A DNA stretch of 64,000 nt, taken from positions 1-64,000 of the forward strand of contig NZ_AXCW01000001.1 in NCBI RefSeq assembly GCF_000603945.1. The letters are read 5' to 3'. Numbering within the stretch: the first letter of the stretch is position 1; each line of letters begins with the position of its first letter. A program made the translations under genes and the position numbers. Below, piece after piece: positions 1 through 8,257 of the stretch. The DNA is from Actinotalea ferrariae CF5-4. Lineage in GTDB: Bacteria; Actinomycetota; Actinomycetes; Actinomycetales; Cellulomonadaceae. Under the pieces are notes generated by a model, which was not told where the DNA came from, ran no database searches, and was given only the letters and a program-made list of their open reading frames with translations.

Positions 1-1
1 G

Positions 2-1123
2 GTCGGCGGGCAGGTCGGCGAGCCGGCCCCGCTGGAGGCGCACGGTCCGCCAGCCCCCGGCTGGGAGCCGCAGCCGGTCACGCCCCGCTCGCTCGTGCTC
101 GCCGGCGCCACCGTGACGACGGCGCTGCTGGTCGCCGTCGCCGCCCTCCTCCCGGCGCCGTACGCGGTCTCGTCGCCGGGTCCGACCCGCGACACGCTCG
201 GCGAGAGCAACGGCGAGCCGCTCGTCACCGTCTCCGGGGCGTCCACGTACGAGTCGACCGGGGGGCTGCTCCTGACGACGGTCGCGGTCGCCGGTGGCCC
301 GGGCTTCCCCGTCGGCCTGCCGATGCTGCTGCGGGGCTGGGCCGACAGCTCGCGCGCGGTGCGGCCGGTCGAGGAGGTCTTCGCCCCGACGGAGACCGAG
401 GAGCAGATCGACGAGCGCAACCAGGCCGCCATGGTGTCCTCCCAGGAGAACGCCACGGTGGCCGCGCTGGAGGAGCTCGGGTACGACGTGCCGACCGAGC
501 TCGTCGTGGTGGAGGCGGTCGAGGGCACCGGGGCCGAGGGCGTCGTCGCGGCGGACGACGTGATCGTGGCCCTGGACGGCACCGAGCTCGGCTCGTTCTC
601 CCAGCTCACCGCGCAGCTGGAGCAGGTGGAGCCCGGCTCGCCGGTCGTCCTGACGGTGCTGCGCGGTGGCGAGCGCGTCGACCTCGACCTCGTCACGGGC
701 GACAGCGGGGAGGGCCGCGCGCTCCTCGGCGTCTACATCGACCCGGTGTTCGCGCTCCCGTTCCAGGTGTCGATACAGATCGAGAACATCGGGGGACCGA
801 GCGCGGGCATGATGTTCGCCCTGGGGATCATCGACACCCTCACGCCGGAGGACGAGACCGGCGGCGAGACCATCGCCGGGACCGGCACGGTCGACCTGGG
901 CGGCGCCGTGGGCCCGATCGGCGGCATCCGGCAGAAGCTCCACGGGGCGGTCCGCGACGGCGCCACCTGGTTCCTCGCGCCCGAGGACAACTGCGACGAG
1001 GTCGCGGGCTTCGTGCCGGACGGCCTGCGGGTCGTCCGCGTCGCCACGCTGGGCGACGCCCGCGCCGCCGTGGAGGCCATCGGTGCCGGCCAGGCCGACG
1101 ACCTCCCCACGTGCGAGCGCTGA
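2..1123 (+). CDS. YlbL-like secreted PDZ/Lon (S16) protease, 5' partial
   Basis: The frame is open to the first base of the window, so the true start is probably upstream; a GTG at 95 is the first start codon in view. Counting from that GTG there is a membrane anchor at about residues 5-25, a PDZ domain at about 130-205, and a Lon-type S16 protease domain to the end. The serine loop GGPSAG puts the nucleophile near residue 236 and the IRQK motif puts the lysine near 281, the Ser-Lys dyad of this family. This is the usual actinobacterial YlbL architecture: membrane-anchored with its catalytic part outside. The next gene is convergent, so the neighbours do not form an operon. Function beyond extracytoplasmic proteolysis is not shown by the sequence. 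Confidence 0.88.
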   Translation, partial: VGGQVGEPAPLEAHGPPAPGWEPQPVTPRSLVLAGATVTTALLVAVAALLPAPYAVSSPGPTRDTLGESNGEPLVTVSGASTYESTGGLLLTTVAVAGGPGFPVGLPMLLRGWADSSRAVRPVEEVFAPTETEEQIDERNQAAMVSSQENATVAALEELGYDVPTELVVVEAVEGTGAEGVVAADDVIVALDGTELGSFSQLTAQLEQVEPGSPVVLTVLRGGERVDLDLVTGDSGEGRALLGVYIDPVFALPFQVSIQIENIGGPSAGMMFALGIIDTLTPEDETGGETIAGTGTVDLGGAVGPIGGIRQKLHGAVRDGATWFLAPEDNCDEVAGFVPDGLRVVRVATLGDARAAVEAIGAGQADDLPTCER

Positions 1124-1183
1124 GGTCCCGCACCTGCTGGGCCGGCCGGGCCGCCGGGGACGGCGGCGCCGCCCGCCACGGGG

Positions 1184-1789
1184 CTAGAGGAACGTCGCCC
1201 GCAGCGCCTCGGTGAGCCCGGGGACCAGGTCCGGCCCGCCCGCGACCGCAGCGTCGTCGTCGTGCGCGCGGGTGCGCAGCACCGACCACGCCGGGCCCGA
1301 GCGCAGGACGCCGACGGCGAGCCGCACGTCCTGGCGCTCCGGGTGGGCCATGAGGTAGGCGAGGGCCTCGTCCGGGTCCGCGGGCATGGCGTCCTCAGCG
1401 GCCGTGGGCAGGACGACCCGCTCCACGACGACGGCGGCCCCCGCGACGGTCTCGGGCCACGTGAGCACGCCGAGGAGCTCCTCGAGGCTCTCGACCTGCG
1501 GCAGGCCCTCCTGCTCGACCGACGTGAGGTGGTCCGGGTCCTGACGGGCCGCGGCGACGACCTCCGGGGCGAGCTGGGACTCCAGGCCCGGCTCGGCGGC
1601 GAGCGCCGCCTGCGTCCCGACGAGGGCGAACACGCGGACCGGACCGTCCCAGCCGCCGCGGGCCACGTGGCGCTCGATCTCGCGGACGGAGTCGGCCAGG
1701 AACGCCGTCGCGGCGTCGGCGGGGGTCGGCTGCTCCGGGGCCTCGTCGGGCCGGGTGTCGTGGTCGCTGAGGGGTGCCTCGTCCGTCAT
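1184..1789 (-). CDS. PPA1309 family protein
   Basis: A 201-residue, acidic, soluble protein without membrane segments or a signal peptide. The conserved run around AFLADSVREIERHVARGGWD followed by VRVFALV matches the actinobacterial PPA1309 family, whose function is unknown. It lies divergent to the UPF0182 gene, an arrangement commonly conserved in Actinobacteria (known from the family). The start at 1789 (MTDEAPLSD) is chosen because the family begins close to this acidic stretch; an ATG three codons upstream at 1798 is equally possible and neither has a strong ribosome site. No catalytic motif is visible. Confidence 0.8.
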   Translation of the reverse strand: MTDEAPLSDHDTRPDEAPEQPTPADAATAFLADSVREIERHVARGGWDGPVRVFALVGTQAALAAEPGLESQLAPEVVAAARQDPDHLTSVEQEGLPQVESLEELLGVLTWPETVAGAAVVVERVVLPTAAEDAMPADPDEALAYLMAHPERQDVRLAVGVLRSGPAWSVLRTRAHDDDAAVAGGPDLVPGLTEALRATFL

Positions 1790-1914
1790 GAGGGCCATCG
1801 TCGCAGGTGTGGGAACCTGGGTCCCGGCAGGAACGTTGTGCTGCCAGGTGCTCGACCTGCCGTCTGACCAGGCGGGTCGGGCCGGCCCCGGTTGGACGAC
1901 CTGAAGGTAGTGAC

Positions 1915-4900
1915 GTGAGCTTCGCCTCCGCCCCGCGCCCCGCCCCGGCATCGCCGCGACCCGAACGACGACGGGGCGCCCTGGCGCCGACGATCGTCGT
2001 GCTCGGGGTGCTCGGTGTCATCGTGATGATCGCCGCCCAGCTCTGGACCGAGGTGCTGTGGTTCGACGTCGTCGGCTACCTCGACGTCCTGCAGACGGAG
2101 TGGCTGACCCGTGGCGCGCTGTTCGCCGGCGGCTTCCTGCTCATGGCGGGGGCGGTGTTCGCCAGCCTGTCGGTGGCGTACCGCTCGCGGCCGGTCTACG
2201 CGCCGTCGACGCCGGAGCAGGCCTCCCTGGACCAGTACCGCGAGATGATCGAGCCGCTCCGTCGGCTGGTGATGGTCGCCGCGCCCGGGCTCCTCGGCTT
2301 CTTCGCCGGCGCGGCCGCGTCCGCCCAGTGGCAGACCGTGCTGCTCGCGCTGAACAGCGAGCCGTTCGGCGAGCGTGACCCCGAGTTCGGCATGGACATC
2401 GGCTTCTTCGTCTTCACGCTGCCCGCGCTGCGGTTCGTCGTCTCGTTCCTCATGGCCGTCGCGATCATCGCGGGCATCTCCGCCATCGCCACCCACTACC
2501 TGTACGGCGGGCTGCGGCTCGGCGGGGAGGGCGACCGCACGACCCGTGCGGCGCGCATCCACCTCGCCAGCGTGGCCACCGTGGTCATGCTGCTCGTCGC
2601 GGCGAACTACTGGCTGGACCGCTACTCGCTGCTCATCCAGCCCAGCGAGCTGGGCTCGGCGGGCGTCCAGGGCGCGTTCTTCTCCGACGTGAACGCCGTG
2701 ATGCCGTCGCGCCTCATCCTCGCGGGCGTCGCCGTCCTCGTCGCCGCGCTGTTCGTCGTCGCCGCCTTCCAGGGCAGCTGGCGGCTGCCCGCCATCGGCG
2801 TCGGCGTCATGGTCGTGGCGGCGGTCGCCATCGGCGGGGTGTACCCGTCGGTGGTCCAGCGCTTCCAGGTCGCGCCCAACGAGCAGGAGGCGGAGGCGGA
2901 GTACATCCAGCGGAACATCGACGCGACCCGCGCGGCCTTCGACATCGACGACATCCAGGTCGAGCCGTACAACGCGGTGCTGGAGGGCGAGGAGGGTGCG
3001 CTGCGCGCCGACGCGGACACGACCGCGAGCATCCGCCTGCTCGACCCGTCCGTCGTGAGCAACTCGTTCCGCCAGCTCCAGCAGAACAAGCAGTACTACA
3101 ACTTCCCCGAGACCCTGTCGGTGGACCGGTACGAGATCGACGGCGAGATGCGGGACACCGTCATCGCGGTCCGTGAGCTCAACCTCAACGGCCTCGGGGC
3201 GGGCCAGCGGACCTGGGTCAACGACCACACGGTCTACACCCACGGCTTCGGCGTCGTCGCCGCCTACGGCAACACGACGCAGAACGACGGCCGGCCGGCG
3301 TTCTTCCAGGGCGGCATCCCGTCCACCGGTGCGCTGGGCGACTACGAGCCGCGCATCTACTTCGGCCAGAGCCTGCCGGAGTACTCGATCGTCGGCGCCC
3401 CCGAGGGCACCGAGCCGTGGGAGCTGGACTTCCCGGACGACGACTCGGCCGCCGGCCAGGTCAACACGACCTTCCCGACCCGCGAGATCGAGGCCGGCCC
3501 CAGCGTCGGCAACATCTTCAACCAGCTGCTCTACGCGCTGAAGTTCGGGTCCGAGCAGATCCTCTTCTCCGACCGCGTCACCTCGGAGTCGCAGATCCTG
3601 TACGACCGCAACCCGCGGGACCGTGTCGGCAAGGTGGCGCCGTTCCTCACGCTCGACACCCGGGTGTACCCCGCCGTCGTGGACGAGCGGGTGGTGTGGA
3701 TCGTCGACGGCTACACGACCTCCGACCAGTACCCGTACTCCTCCTCGCGTGCGCTGGAGGAGATCACGGTCGACGCCCTCACCGGGCAGTCGGACGTCAT
3801 CGCCGCGCTCGCGCCGCAGCAGGTGAACTACATCCGCAACTCGGTCAAGGCCGTCGTCGACGCCTACACGGGCGAGGTGACGCTGTACGCGTGGGACACG
3901 GAGGACCCGGTCCTCCGGGCGTGGACCAACGTGTTCCCCAACGCCCTGGAGCCGATCGACGAGATCACCGGCGACCTGATGGCGCACCTGCGGTACCCGG
4001 AGGACCTGTTCAAGGTCCAGCGGAACCTGCTCTCGACCTACCACGTCGACACGGCGGCGGAGTTCTACTCCGGCCAGGACTTCTGGCGGAACCCGCAGGA
4101 CCCGGTCACGGAGACCCAGGCGCAGCCGCCGTACTACCTGACGCTGCAGATGCCCACCCAGGACGAGCCGGTGTTCTCGCTGACCTCGACCTTCGTGCCG
4201 GGCGGTAACACCGACCGGCAGGTCCTCACCGGCTTCCTCGCGGTCGACTCGGAGACCGGCAGCACACCCGGCGAGGTACGGGAAGGCTTCGGCCAGCTCC
4301 GCCTCCTGGAGCTCCCACGCAACTCCACGGTGCCAGGACCGGGTCAGGTGCAGAACGCGTTCCGGTCGAGCCCAGAGGTCTCCGAGAGCCTCAACGTCCT
4401 GACCCTCGGGTCCTCGGAGGTCGTCTCCGGCAACCTGCTCACCCTGCCCGTGGGCGGCGGCCTGCTCTACGTGCAGCCGGTCTACGTGCAGAGCGCGACC
4501 GGCACGCAGTTCCCGCTGCTGCAGCGCGTGCTCGTCTCCTTCGGTGAGGAGATCGGCTTCGCCGAGACCCTCGAGGAGGCGCTGGACCAGGTGTTCGGCG
4601 GTGACGCGGGCGTCGACGACCTGGTGCCCGACGAGGAGCTGCCGACCGCTCCGGAGGCGCCGATCGACGACGCCCCCGGCGGCGAGGCGCCCGAGCCGGG
4701 ACCGACCTCCGAGCCGACGGCGGAGCCGACGACGGAACCCACCGCCGAGCCGACGACGCCCGCCGAGACCGGCGACGCGCGTGCCCGGCTGGACGCCGCG
4801 CTCGCGGACGCCCGCACGGCTCTGCAGGACGGGCAGACGGCGCTCGCCGACGGCGACTTCGCCGCGTACGGCGAGGCGCAGCAGCGGCTCCAGCAGGCGC

Positions 4901-4941
4901 TGGAACGCGCGATCGCGGCCGAGGCGGAGCTCGAAGGCTGA
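1915..4941 (+). CDS. UPF0182 family membrane protein
   Basis: A 1008-residue protein starting at GTG 1915, behind a GAAGGTAG site. The N-terminal third carries seven or so hydrophobic segments, starting with APTIVVLGVLGVIVMIAAQL; the remaining two thirds form a large, probably extracytoplasmic domain rich in Tyr, Asn and Asp. This is the length and layout of the actinobacterial UPF0182 (COG1615) family. The tail after about residue 905 is acidic, then has a Glu-Pro-Thr repeat (SEPTAEPTTEPTAEP) and a final amphipathic helix. Function is unknown. A perfect 17 bp hairpin follows at 4973-5012 and probably ends the transcript before the tRNA gene. Confidence 0.9.
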   Translation: MSFASAPRPAPASPRPERRRGALAPTIVVLGVLGVIVMIAAQLWTEVLWFDVVGYLDVLQTEWLTRGALFAGGFLLMAGAVFASLSVAYRSRPVYAPSTPEQASLDQYREMIEPLRRLVMVAAPGLLGFFAGAAASAQWQTVLLALNSEPFGERDPEFGMDIGFFVFTLPALRFVVSFLMAVAIIAGISAIATHYLYGGLRLGGEGDRTTRAARIHLASVATVVMLLVAANYWLDRYSLLIQPSELGSAGVQGAFFSDVNAVMPSRLILAGVAVLVAALFVVAAFQGSWRLPAIGVGVMVVAAVAIGGVYPSVVQRFQVAPNEQEAEAEYIQRNIDATRAAFDIDDIQVEPYNAVLEGEEGALRADADTTASIRLLDPSVVSNSFRQLQQNKQYYNFPETLSVDRYEIDGEMRDTVIAVRELNLNGLGAGQRTWVNDHTVYTHGFGVVAAYGNTTQNDGRPAFFQGGIPSTGALGDYEPRIYFGQSLPEYSIVGAPEGTEPWELDFPDDDSAAGQVNTTFPTREIEAGPSVGNIFNQLLYALKFGSEQILFSDRVTSESQILYDRNPRDRVGKVAPFLTLDTRVYPAVVDERVVWIVDGYTTSDQYPYSSSRALEEITVDALTGQSDVIAALAPQQVNYIRNSVKAVVDAYTGEVTLYAWDTEDPVLRAWTNVFPNALEPIDEITGDLMAHLRYPEDLFKVQRNLLSTYHVDTAAEFYSGQDFWRNPQDPVTETQAQPPYYLTLQMPTQDEPVFSLTSTFVPGGNTDRQVLTGFLAVDSETGSTPGEVREGFGQLRLLELPRNSTVPGPGQVQNAFRSSPEVSESLNVLTLGSSEVVSGNLLTLPVGGGLLYVQPVYVQSATGTQFPLLQRVLVSFGEEIGFAETLEEALDQVFGGDAGVDDLVPDEELPTAPEAPIDDAPGGEAPEPGPTSEPTAEPTTEPTAEPTTPAETGDARARLDAALADARTALQDGQTALADGDFAAYGEAQQRLQQALERAIAAEAELEG

Positions 4942-4972
4942 CGTCGCGGTGACCCGCAGGTGAGCGAGAGGT

Positions 4973-5012
4973 GACGTCCGGGCCGGGGCGGATTTGCCCC
5001 GGCCCGGACGTC
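4973..5012 (+). terminator. perfect 17-bp hairpin behind the UPF0182 gene
   Basis: Arms 4973-4989 and 4996-5012 are perfectly complementary, nearly all G and C, around the loop GGATTT. No U-run follows, which is common for actinobacterial terminators. It lies 31 bases after the UPF0182 stop codon and 22 bases before the tRNA, so it probably insulates the two. Confidence 0.75.
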
Positions 5013-5034
5013 CCACGTATGGTTGAGGAACCGA

Positions 5035-5108
5035 CGCGGGGTGGAGCAGCTCGGTAGCTCGCTGGGCTCATAACCCAGAGGTCGCAGGTTCAAATCCTGC
5101 CCCCGCTA
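5035..5108 (+). tRNA. initiator tRNA-Met (CAU)
   Basis: A 74-base cloverleaf with acceptor stem CGCGGGG/CCCCGCT, anticodon stem-loop CTGGGCTCATAACCCAG and TPsiC arm GCAGGTTCAAATCCTGC. The mismatched first acceptor pair (C1 against U72) and the GGG/CCC pairs beneath the anticodon loop are hallmarks of initiator tRNA, so this is read as tRNA-fMet rather than elongator. CCA is not encoded. The 3' end from 5101 onward is part of the island's attachment repeat; the gene stays intact because the left end of the island restores the same sequence. Confidence 0.95.
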
Positions 5109-5170
5109 CTTGTGAAGTTGCAGTTCAGAGGCCCTTTCGATCTTCGGATCGAGAGGGCCTCTGGCGTTGA
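5101..5170 (+). repeat. attL: tRNA 3' end plus terminator
   Basis: The first 18 bases, CCCCGCTACTTGTGAAGT, are identical to the right-hand copy and form the likely crossover core. The rest is the tRNA terminator, matching the right copy except at four positions. This copy completes the functional tRNA gene. Confidence 0.9.
5126..5163 (+). terminator. tRNA-fMet terminator hairpin inside attL
   Basis: Arms CAGAGGCCCT and AGGGCCTCTG enclose a second short stem around a TTCG tetraloop. It sits 17 bases after the tRNA and ends its transcript. The same hairpin, slightly diverged, is duplicated at 50206-50243 in attR. Confidence 0.75.
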
Positions 5171-5190
5171 TGTGGGCAGAATGTGGGCAG
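5171..5190. repeat. TGTGGGCAG tandem direct repeat next to attL
   Basis: Two identical 9-mers, TGTGGGCAG, lie at 5171-5179 and 5182-5190, two bases apart, directly inside the left attachment site. Short direct repeats in this place are typical of integrase arm-type binding sites. That role is inference; no protein evidence supports it here. Confidence 0.4.
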
Positions 5191-5462
5191 CGGACATCAG
5201 TGAACGCCCGCGGGCGTCAACGATGATGGCCGGACTCCAGGCCTGTATTGGTCGTGTCGAGCGCCGATCGTCGAGAACTTCGACCCCAATCAGCCGCGCA
5301 CCCGGCTCGTGGGGGAGCCGTGGCCCCACCCGGAGTCGAGCCCTTCGATCCCCAGCACAGCGCGGGCAGTCGGCGCGCTGGCCGCCACCACGTGGCGTTG
5401 CCGATCGGTCCAGGCATCCTCCGAGTTGATCGGAGGAGGGACCTCAGGACAGTCAGAGGGCC
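5191..5462. other. no convincing gene at left island margin
   Basis: About 270 bases between the arm-like repeats and the GTPase stop codon. Reading frames on both strands are short and low-complexity, without recognisable motifs. It may be the remnant of a longer left end or a regulatory/attachment region. Confidence 0.5.
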
Positions 5463-7715
5463 TCACTCGAGATCCCCGCCAAACTCGCGGACCACCTCGT
5501 CGACCGCTTCGGCGACATCACGCAGGAAGCGGTTCTGGTCGGGTGATGCGCTGACCGTCGGAATCGGCGCGCCGCGGTCGTAGACGTCGTTCGCGATGAT
5601 CCGAGCCCGCACAAAGGTCGAGCCGGGCCCCTTCTGCAGATAGGCCTGCTGCCATCCGGCGCGAACGTCGTCACGCAGACGGCGCTTGGTCAGCTCGACC
5701 AACCGGTTCGTGACCGCGTTGGAGAGTGCGTCGAGGTTCGCCTGCTTCTCGTCCTCGCCGGGCTCCTCGCCCGACCACCGCTCGGGACGCTGCAGCATCA
5801 GGTAGACCTGCATCTGGAGGTGGTAGCGCAGGTCGGCCACCGGCTTGAGGCTGTCGTATTCGTCGGCCGAGCCCTCGGCCAGTCGCCGGCTGAGCGCCTT
5901 GACGCGCGTCCAGTGCTCCTTCGGGGCCTCCGGGTTGTAGTCGAGCCCGAGGAGGCCGCGCCAGCGCGTGTGGAAAGTCTTGGCGGCTTCCACCACGGCG
6001 AGCGACAGATTCATACGGTTGAAGATCGGGCGGCTGGGCCCGGTGTCGACGGCCCGCTCCGGGTGAGCCAGCACCTCGAGAAGCGCATCAAGCTGCTCGA
6101 TCGCTCGCATACCAGCGCGCTTCCTGGAGTTGAGCGGCTCGTGGATCCCGCCCACGAAGAAGCGTGCACCATCGATCCGGCGGCGCAGGACCCGCTCCCC
6201 AGCCGGACCGAGCTCGTCGCCGATGGCCTTCAAAACGTTCTCGACCGATGCCAGGACGTGCTGCTCCCTGTCGCCGAAGGTAGGGAGGTTGTCGCCCTTG
6301 ACTTGGTCGAAGTGGGTGAAGACGATGTGCAGCTTGCCGGCGTTGCCGGAGACGGCGATCCCCTTGAGTGCGGCTACCGGTGCAGCTTGCATCGGTTGGG
6401 CGGCGTTGTCGACGAGCAGGATGGCATCGACGTTCTGCAGTTGGGTGGCGACGTGGGTCGACAAGGTCGCAACGGACTTCGGCGTGTGCCCCAAGCCCTC
6501 GCCGTCGACCAGGACTAGGCGCACCGGCTCGGAGGACCACTCGGGTTGGAAGGGACCGATGACTCGAATGCCGTTGACCAGCGGCGTGAGAAGACGCCCG
6601 AAGAGCGCGGCGAAGTTGCTGGAGAAGCGGGTCACCACCTTGATGAACGCTGCGCGGTCGCTTGACTCCCACGACCACGTGGTCGGCCAACCCTGGCGGT
6701 TCCGGCGCAGCTCGCCCACGTCCAGGGTGCCGAACCGCTTCTCGATCTCATCGACCAGGGAGTCCACGATGTCGTGGAACTCGTCTGACCGCCGCAGGTC
6801 GCCGTCGAGGTTCTCTTCGATTAGTTCCTGCAGCACCCGCTCGTCGTCCTCCATGTCCTTGAACGTCTCCGTCACGGCACTGGCGTGGCGATCGACGACC
6901 GCCTTGATCGCCTCCACCGCGGCGGCGACCACGGCGTTCGTAGCGACCAGGTCTACGGTGCCGTAGTCGTCGGGGTTGATGTCATCGATCTCCTCGTCGT
7001 CATCCTCCGCGAGGTCAAGGTCGTCGTCGGCTCGCGCGACGCCGCGTCCCAGGACGTAACTGAAGCGGAAGCGCTGATTGACGTGGTCGAGCAGACGACG
7101 CCGGATCTCATCGTCGGAGCGTTTGCGGAAGGCCGCGAGTGCTGCCTCGGAGACGTTCTCAGTGAGGTAGTCAATGACCTCGTCACGGGGCACGAATGTG
7201 ACGACCGCGCGATACGAACCGTCCTCGGTTGTGATCAGCTCGGTGTCGGCAACGGTGGTCTTGGCGGTCGATGTCGAAGGGAAGCGCTCAGTGGCAGGGT
7301 CGGTGCCGAGGATCTGGCGCACGACGGTCGTCTTGCCTGCACCCGTCGTACCCAGCAGGAGCACCGTCCGGTAGCCCTCGTCCTCCCCCGGAAGCGGGAG
7401 CAGTTCCTCCCGCAGGTCAGCGAAGTCGAGGTCACTGGCCTCCATGCCGTCGTAGAAGATATCGACGACCCGAGCATCGAAGCGCCCCAGCGCACCTCCC
7501 TTCGCGGTGACCTCCCACAGCTCAGGAGAGCGCAGGATCTGATTCAGCTGGTCGACGAGGAGAGAGGCTTCGATCTCGTCGCTTGTGCCCAGGCCTCGTC
7601 GTACACGGCGGCCGGTCTTGCCGGTGGGCAAGTCGATGCGCGCCGGGTGGCGGAAGATCACCGACCACGACTCTCTGCCCTGGTTGCGGCTCTTGCTCGC
7701 GGTGTAAAACTTCAT
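5463..7715 (-). CDS. large GTPase with integrase-arm-like N-terminus
   Basis: A 750-residue soluble protein. The ATG at 7715 is chosen over an upstream frame extension because homology-like sequence begins there. Residues 1-60 (ESWSVIFRHP, GKTGRRVRRGLGT, then a helix EASLLVDQLNQIL) resemble the arm-type DNA-binding domain of tyrosine integrases. A P-loop GTTGAGKTT is at about residues 122-130, a switch-like LVDGEGLG further on, and FTHFD fits the G4 (T/NKxD-type) base-recognition motif, so GTP is the likely substrate. An acidic stretch rich in Asp/Glu lies at about 250, and the remainder is helical. The layout suggests a dynamin-like or nucleotide-sensing GTPase; no family is recognised with certainty. 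It is the gene nearest attL and is preceded by a 19 bp inverted repeat that straddles its probable promoter. Confidence 0.75.
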   Translation of the reverse strand: MKFYTASKSRNQGRESWSVIFRHPARIDLPTGKTGRRVRRGLGTSDEIEASLLVDQLNQILRSPELWEVTAKGGALGRFDARVVDIFYDGMEASDLDFADLREELLPLPGEDEGYRTVLLLGTTGAGKTTVVRQILGTDPATERFPSTSTAKTTVADTELITTEDGSYRAVVTFVPRDEVIDYLTENVSEAALAAFRKRSDDEIRRRLLDHVNQRFRFSYVLGRGVARADDDLDLAEDDDEEIDDINPDDYGTVDLVATNAVVAAAVEAIKAVVDRHASAVTETFKDMEDDERVLQELIEENLDGDLRRSDEFHDIVDSLVDEIEKRFGTLDVGELRRNRQGWPTTWSWESSDRAAFIKVVTRFSSNFAALFGRLLTPLVNGIRVIGPFQPEWSSEPVRLVLVDGEGLGHTPKSVATLSTHVATQLQNVDAILLVDNAAQPMQAAPVAALKGIAVSGNAGKLHIVFTHFDQVKGDNLPTFGDREQHVLASVENVLKAIGDELGPAGERVLRRRIDGARFFVGGIHEPLNSRKRAGMRAIEQLDALLEVLAHPERAVDTGPSRPIFNRMNLSLAVVEAAKTFHTRWRGLLGLDYNPEAPKEHWTRVKALSRRLAEGSADEYDSLKPVADLRYHLQMQVYLMLQRPERWSGEEPGEDEKQANLDALSNAVTNRLVELTKRRLRDDVRAGWQQAYLQKGPGSTFVRARIIANDVYDRGAPIPTVSASPDQNRFLRDVAEAVDEVVREFGGDLE

Positions 7716-7730
7716 CGCCAACCTCGTTCC

Positions 7731-7813
7731 GTTGTTCCTGCGGTGTACCAGACCCCAATGCTGCACCTGTCGTGGTAGCCGCGTCAAGTACTGCGGTACA
7801 CCGCAGGAACAAC
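7731..7813 (-). promoter_or_regulatory. 19-bp perfect inverted repeat around GTPase promoter
   Basis: GTTGTTCCTGCGGTGTACC at 7731-7749 is the exact reverse complement of 7795-7813, with 45 bases between. On the minus strand, inside the spacer, TTGACG (7787-7782) could be a -35 box and CAGCAT (7763-7758) a weak -10, 18 bases apart. The gene-proximal arm ends 16 bases before the ATG. Either two inverted operators flank the promoter, or the arms form a leader hairpin. Confidence 0.55.
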
Positions 7814-8008
7814 GACACCGCTGTGCCCGCGACAAGGTCATCGCCGTCGAGGGGGATCGACGACGTCACACGGCAGGGGCCCGCCGGACGGCGGGCGGGT
7901 CGCCGGCCTGAGTCCAATCACTCGAGGGGTAGCGGCTCATCAGTCTTCGAAGGTTGCGCACCGGGCCGTCGGCGTGGGCAGGGGCATCGCGCGCGCGGTG
8001 GCCCAGCG

Positions 8009-8257
8009 TCAGGTCGTCAGGGCCTGGACGACCTGAGCTTCGGGTAGGTCCAGGGCGTCGGCGAGGAGCTCCGTCAGCAGGCCCATGGTGGGGATCAGGT
8101 GGTAGACGCTGAACTCGATCCTCGGAGCGTCTGAGCGGTCTTCATCCCGCCACAGGGCGGCCCAGTAGCACTCCAGTAGCGGGTTGTAGCCCCAGATCGA
8201 CTGTTCCGCCCAGCCCGGCAGGTTGATGTCGCGCACGAACTCGTCGTTGAGGTTCAT
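8009..8257 (-). CDS. hypothetical protein, last gene of relaxase-divergent operon
   Basis: An 82-residue acidic protein with Trp and Tyr clustered in the middle (WGYNPLLECYWAALWRDED) and a C-terminal helix. Its ATG at 8257 overlaps the stop of the 449-residue gene by four bases, so it is translationally coupled to it. No known domain is recognised. It closes a four-gene operon of unknowns transcribed away from the relaxase. Confidence 0.7.
   Translation of the reverse strand: MNLNDEFVRDINLPGWAEQSIWGYNPLLECYWAALWRDEDRSDAPRIEFSVYHLIPTMGLLTELLADALDLPEAQVVQALTT

Noticed and set aside
4711-4770. tandem repeat as a mobile or satellite sequence
   Set aside because: It is the in-frame Glu-Pro-Thr spacer of the UPF0182 protein, not independent repeat DNA.
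1786-5016. 1076-residue frame on the minus strand
   Set aside because: It lies wholly antisense to UPF0182 with Arg/Val/Asp-rich composition typical of mirror frames in high-GC DNA; no motif or start signal.
5090-5329. possible integrase C-terminus beside attL
   Set aside because: The minus-strand frame lacks the His-x-x-Arg and Tyr box of tyrosine recombinases.
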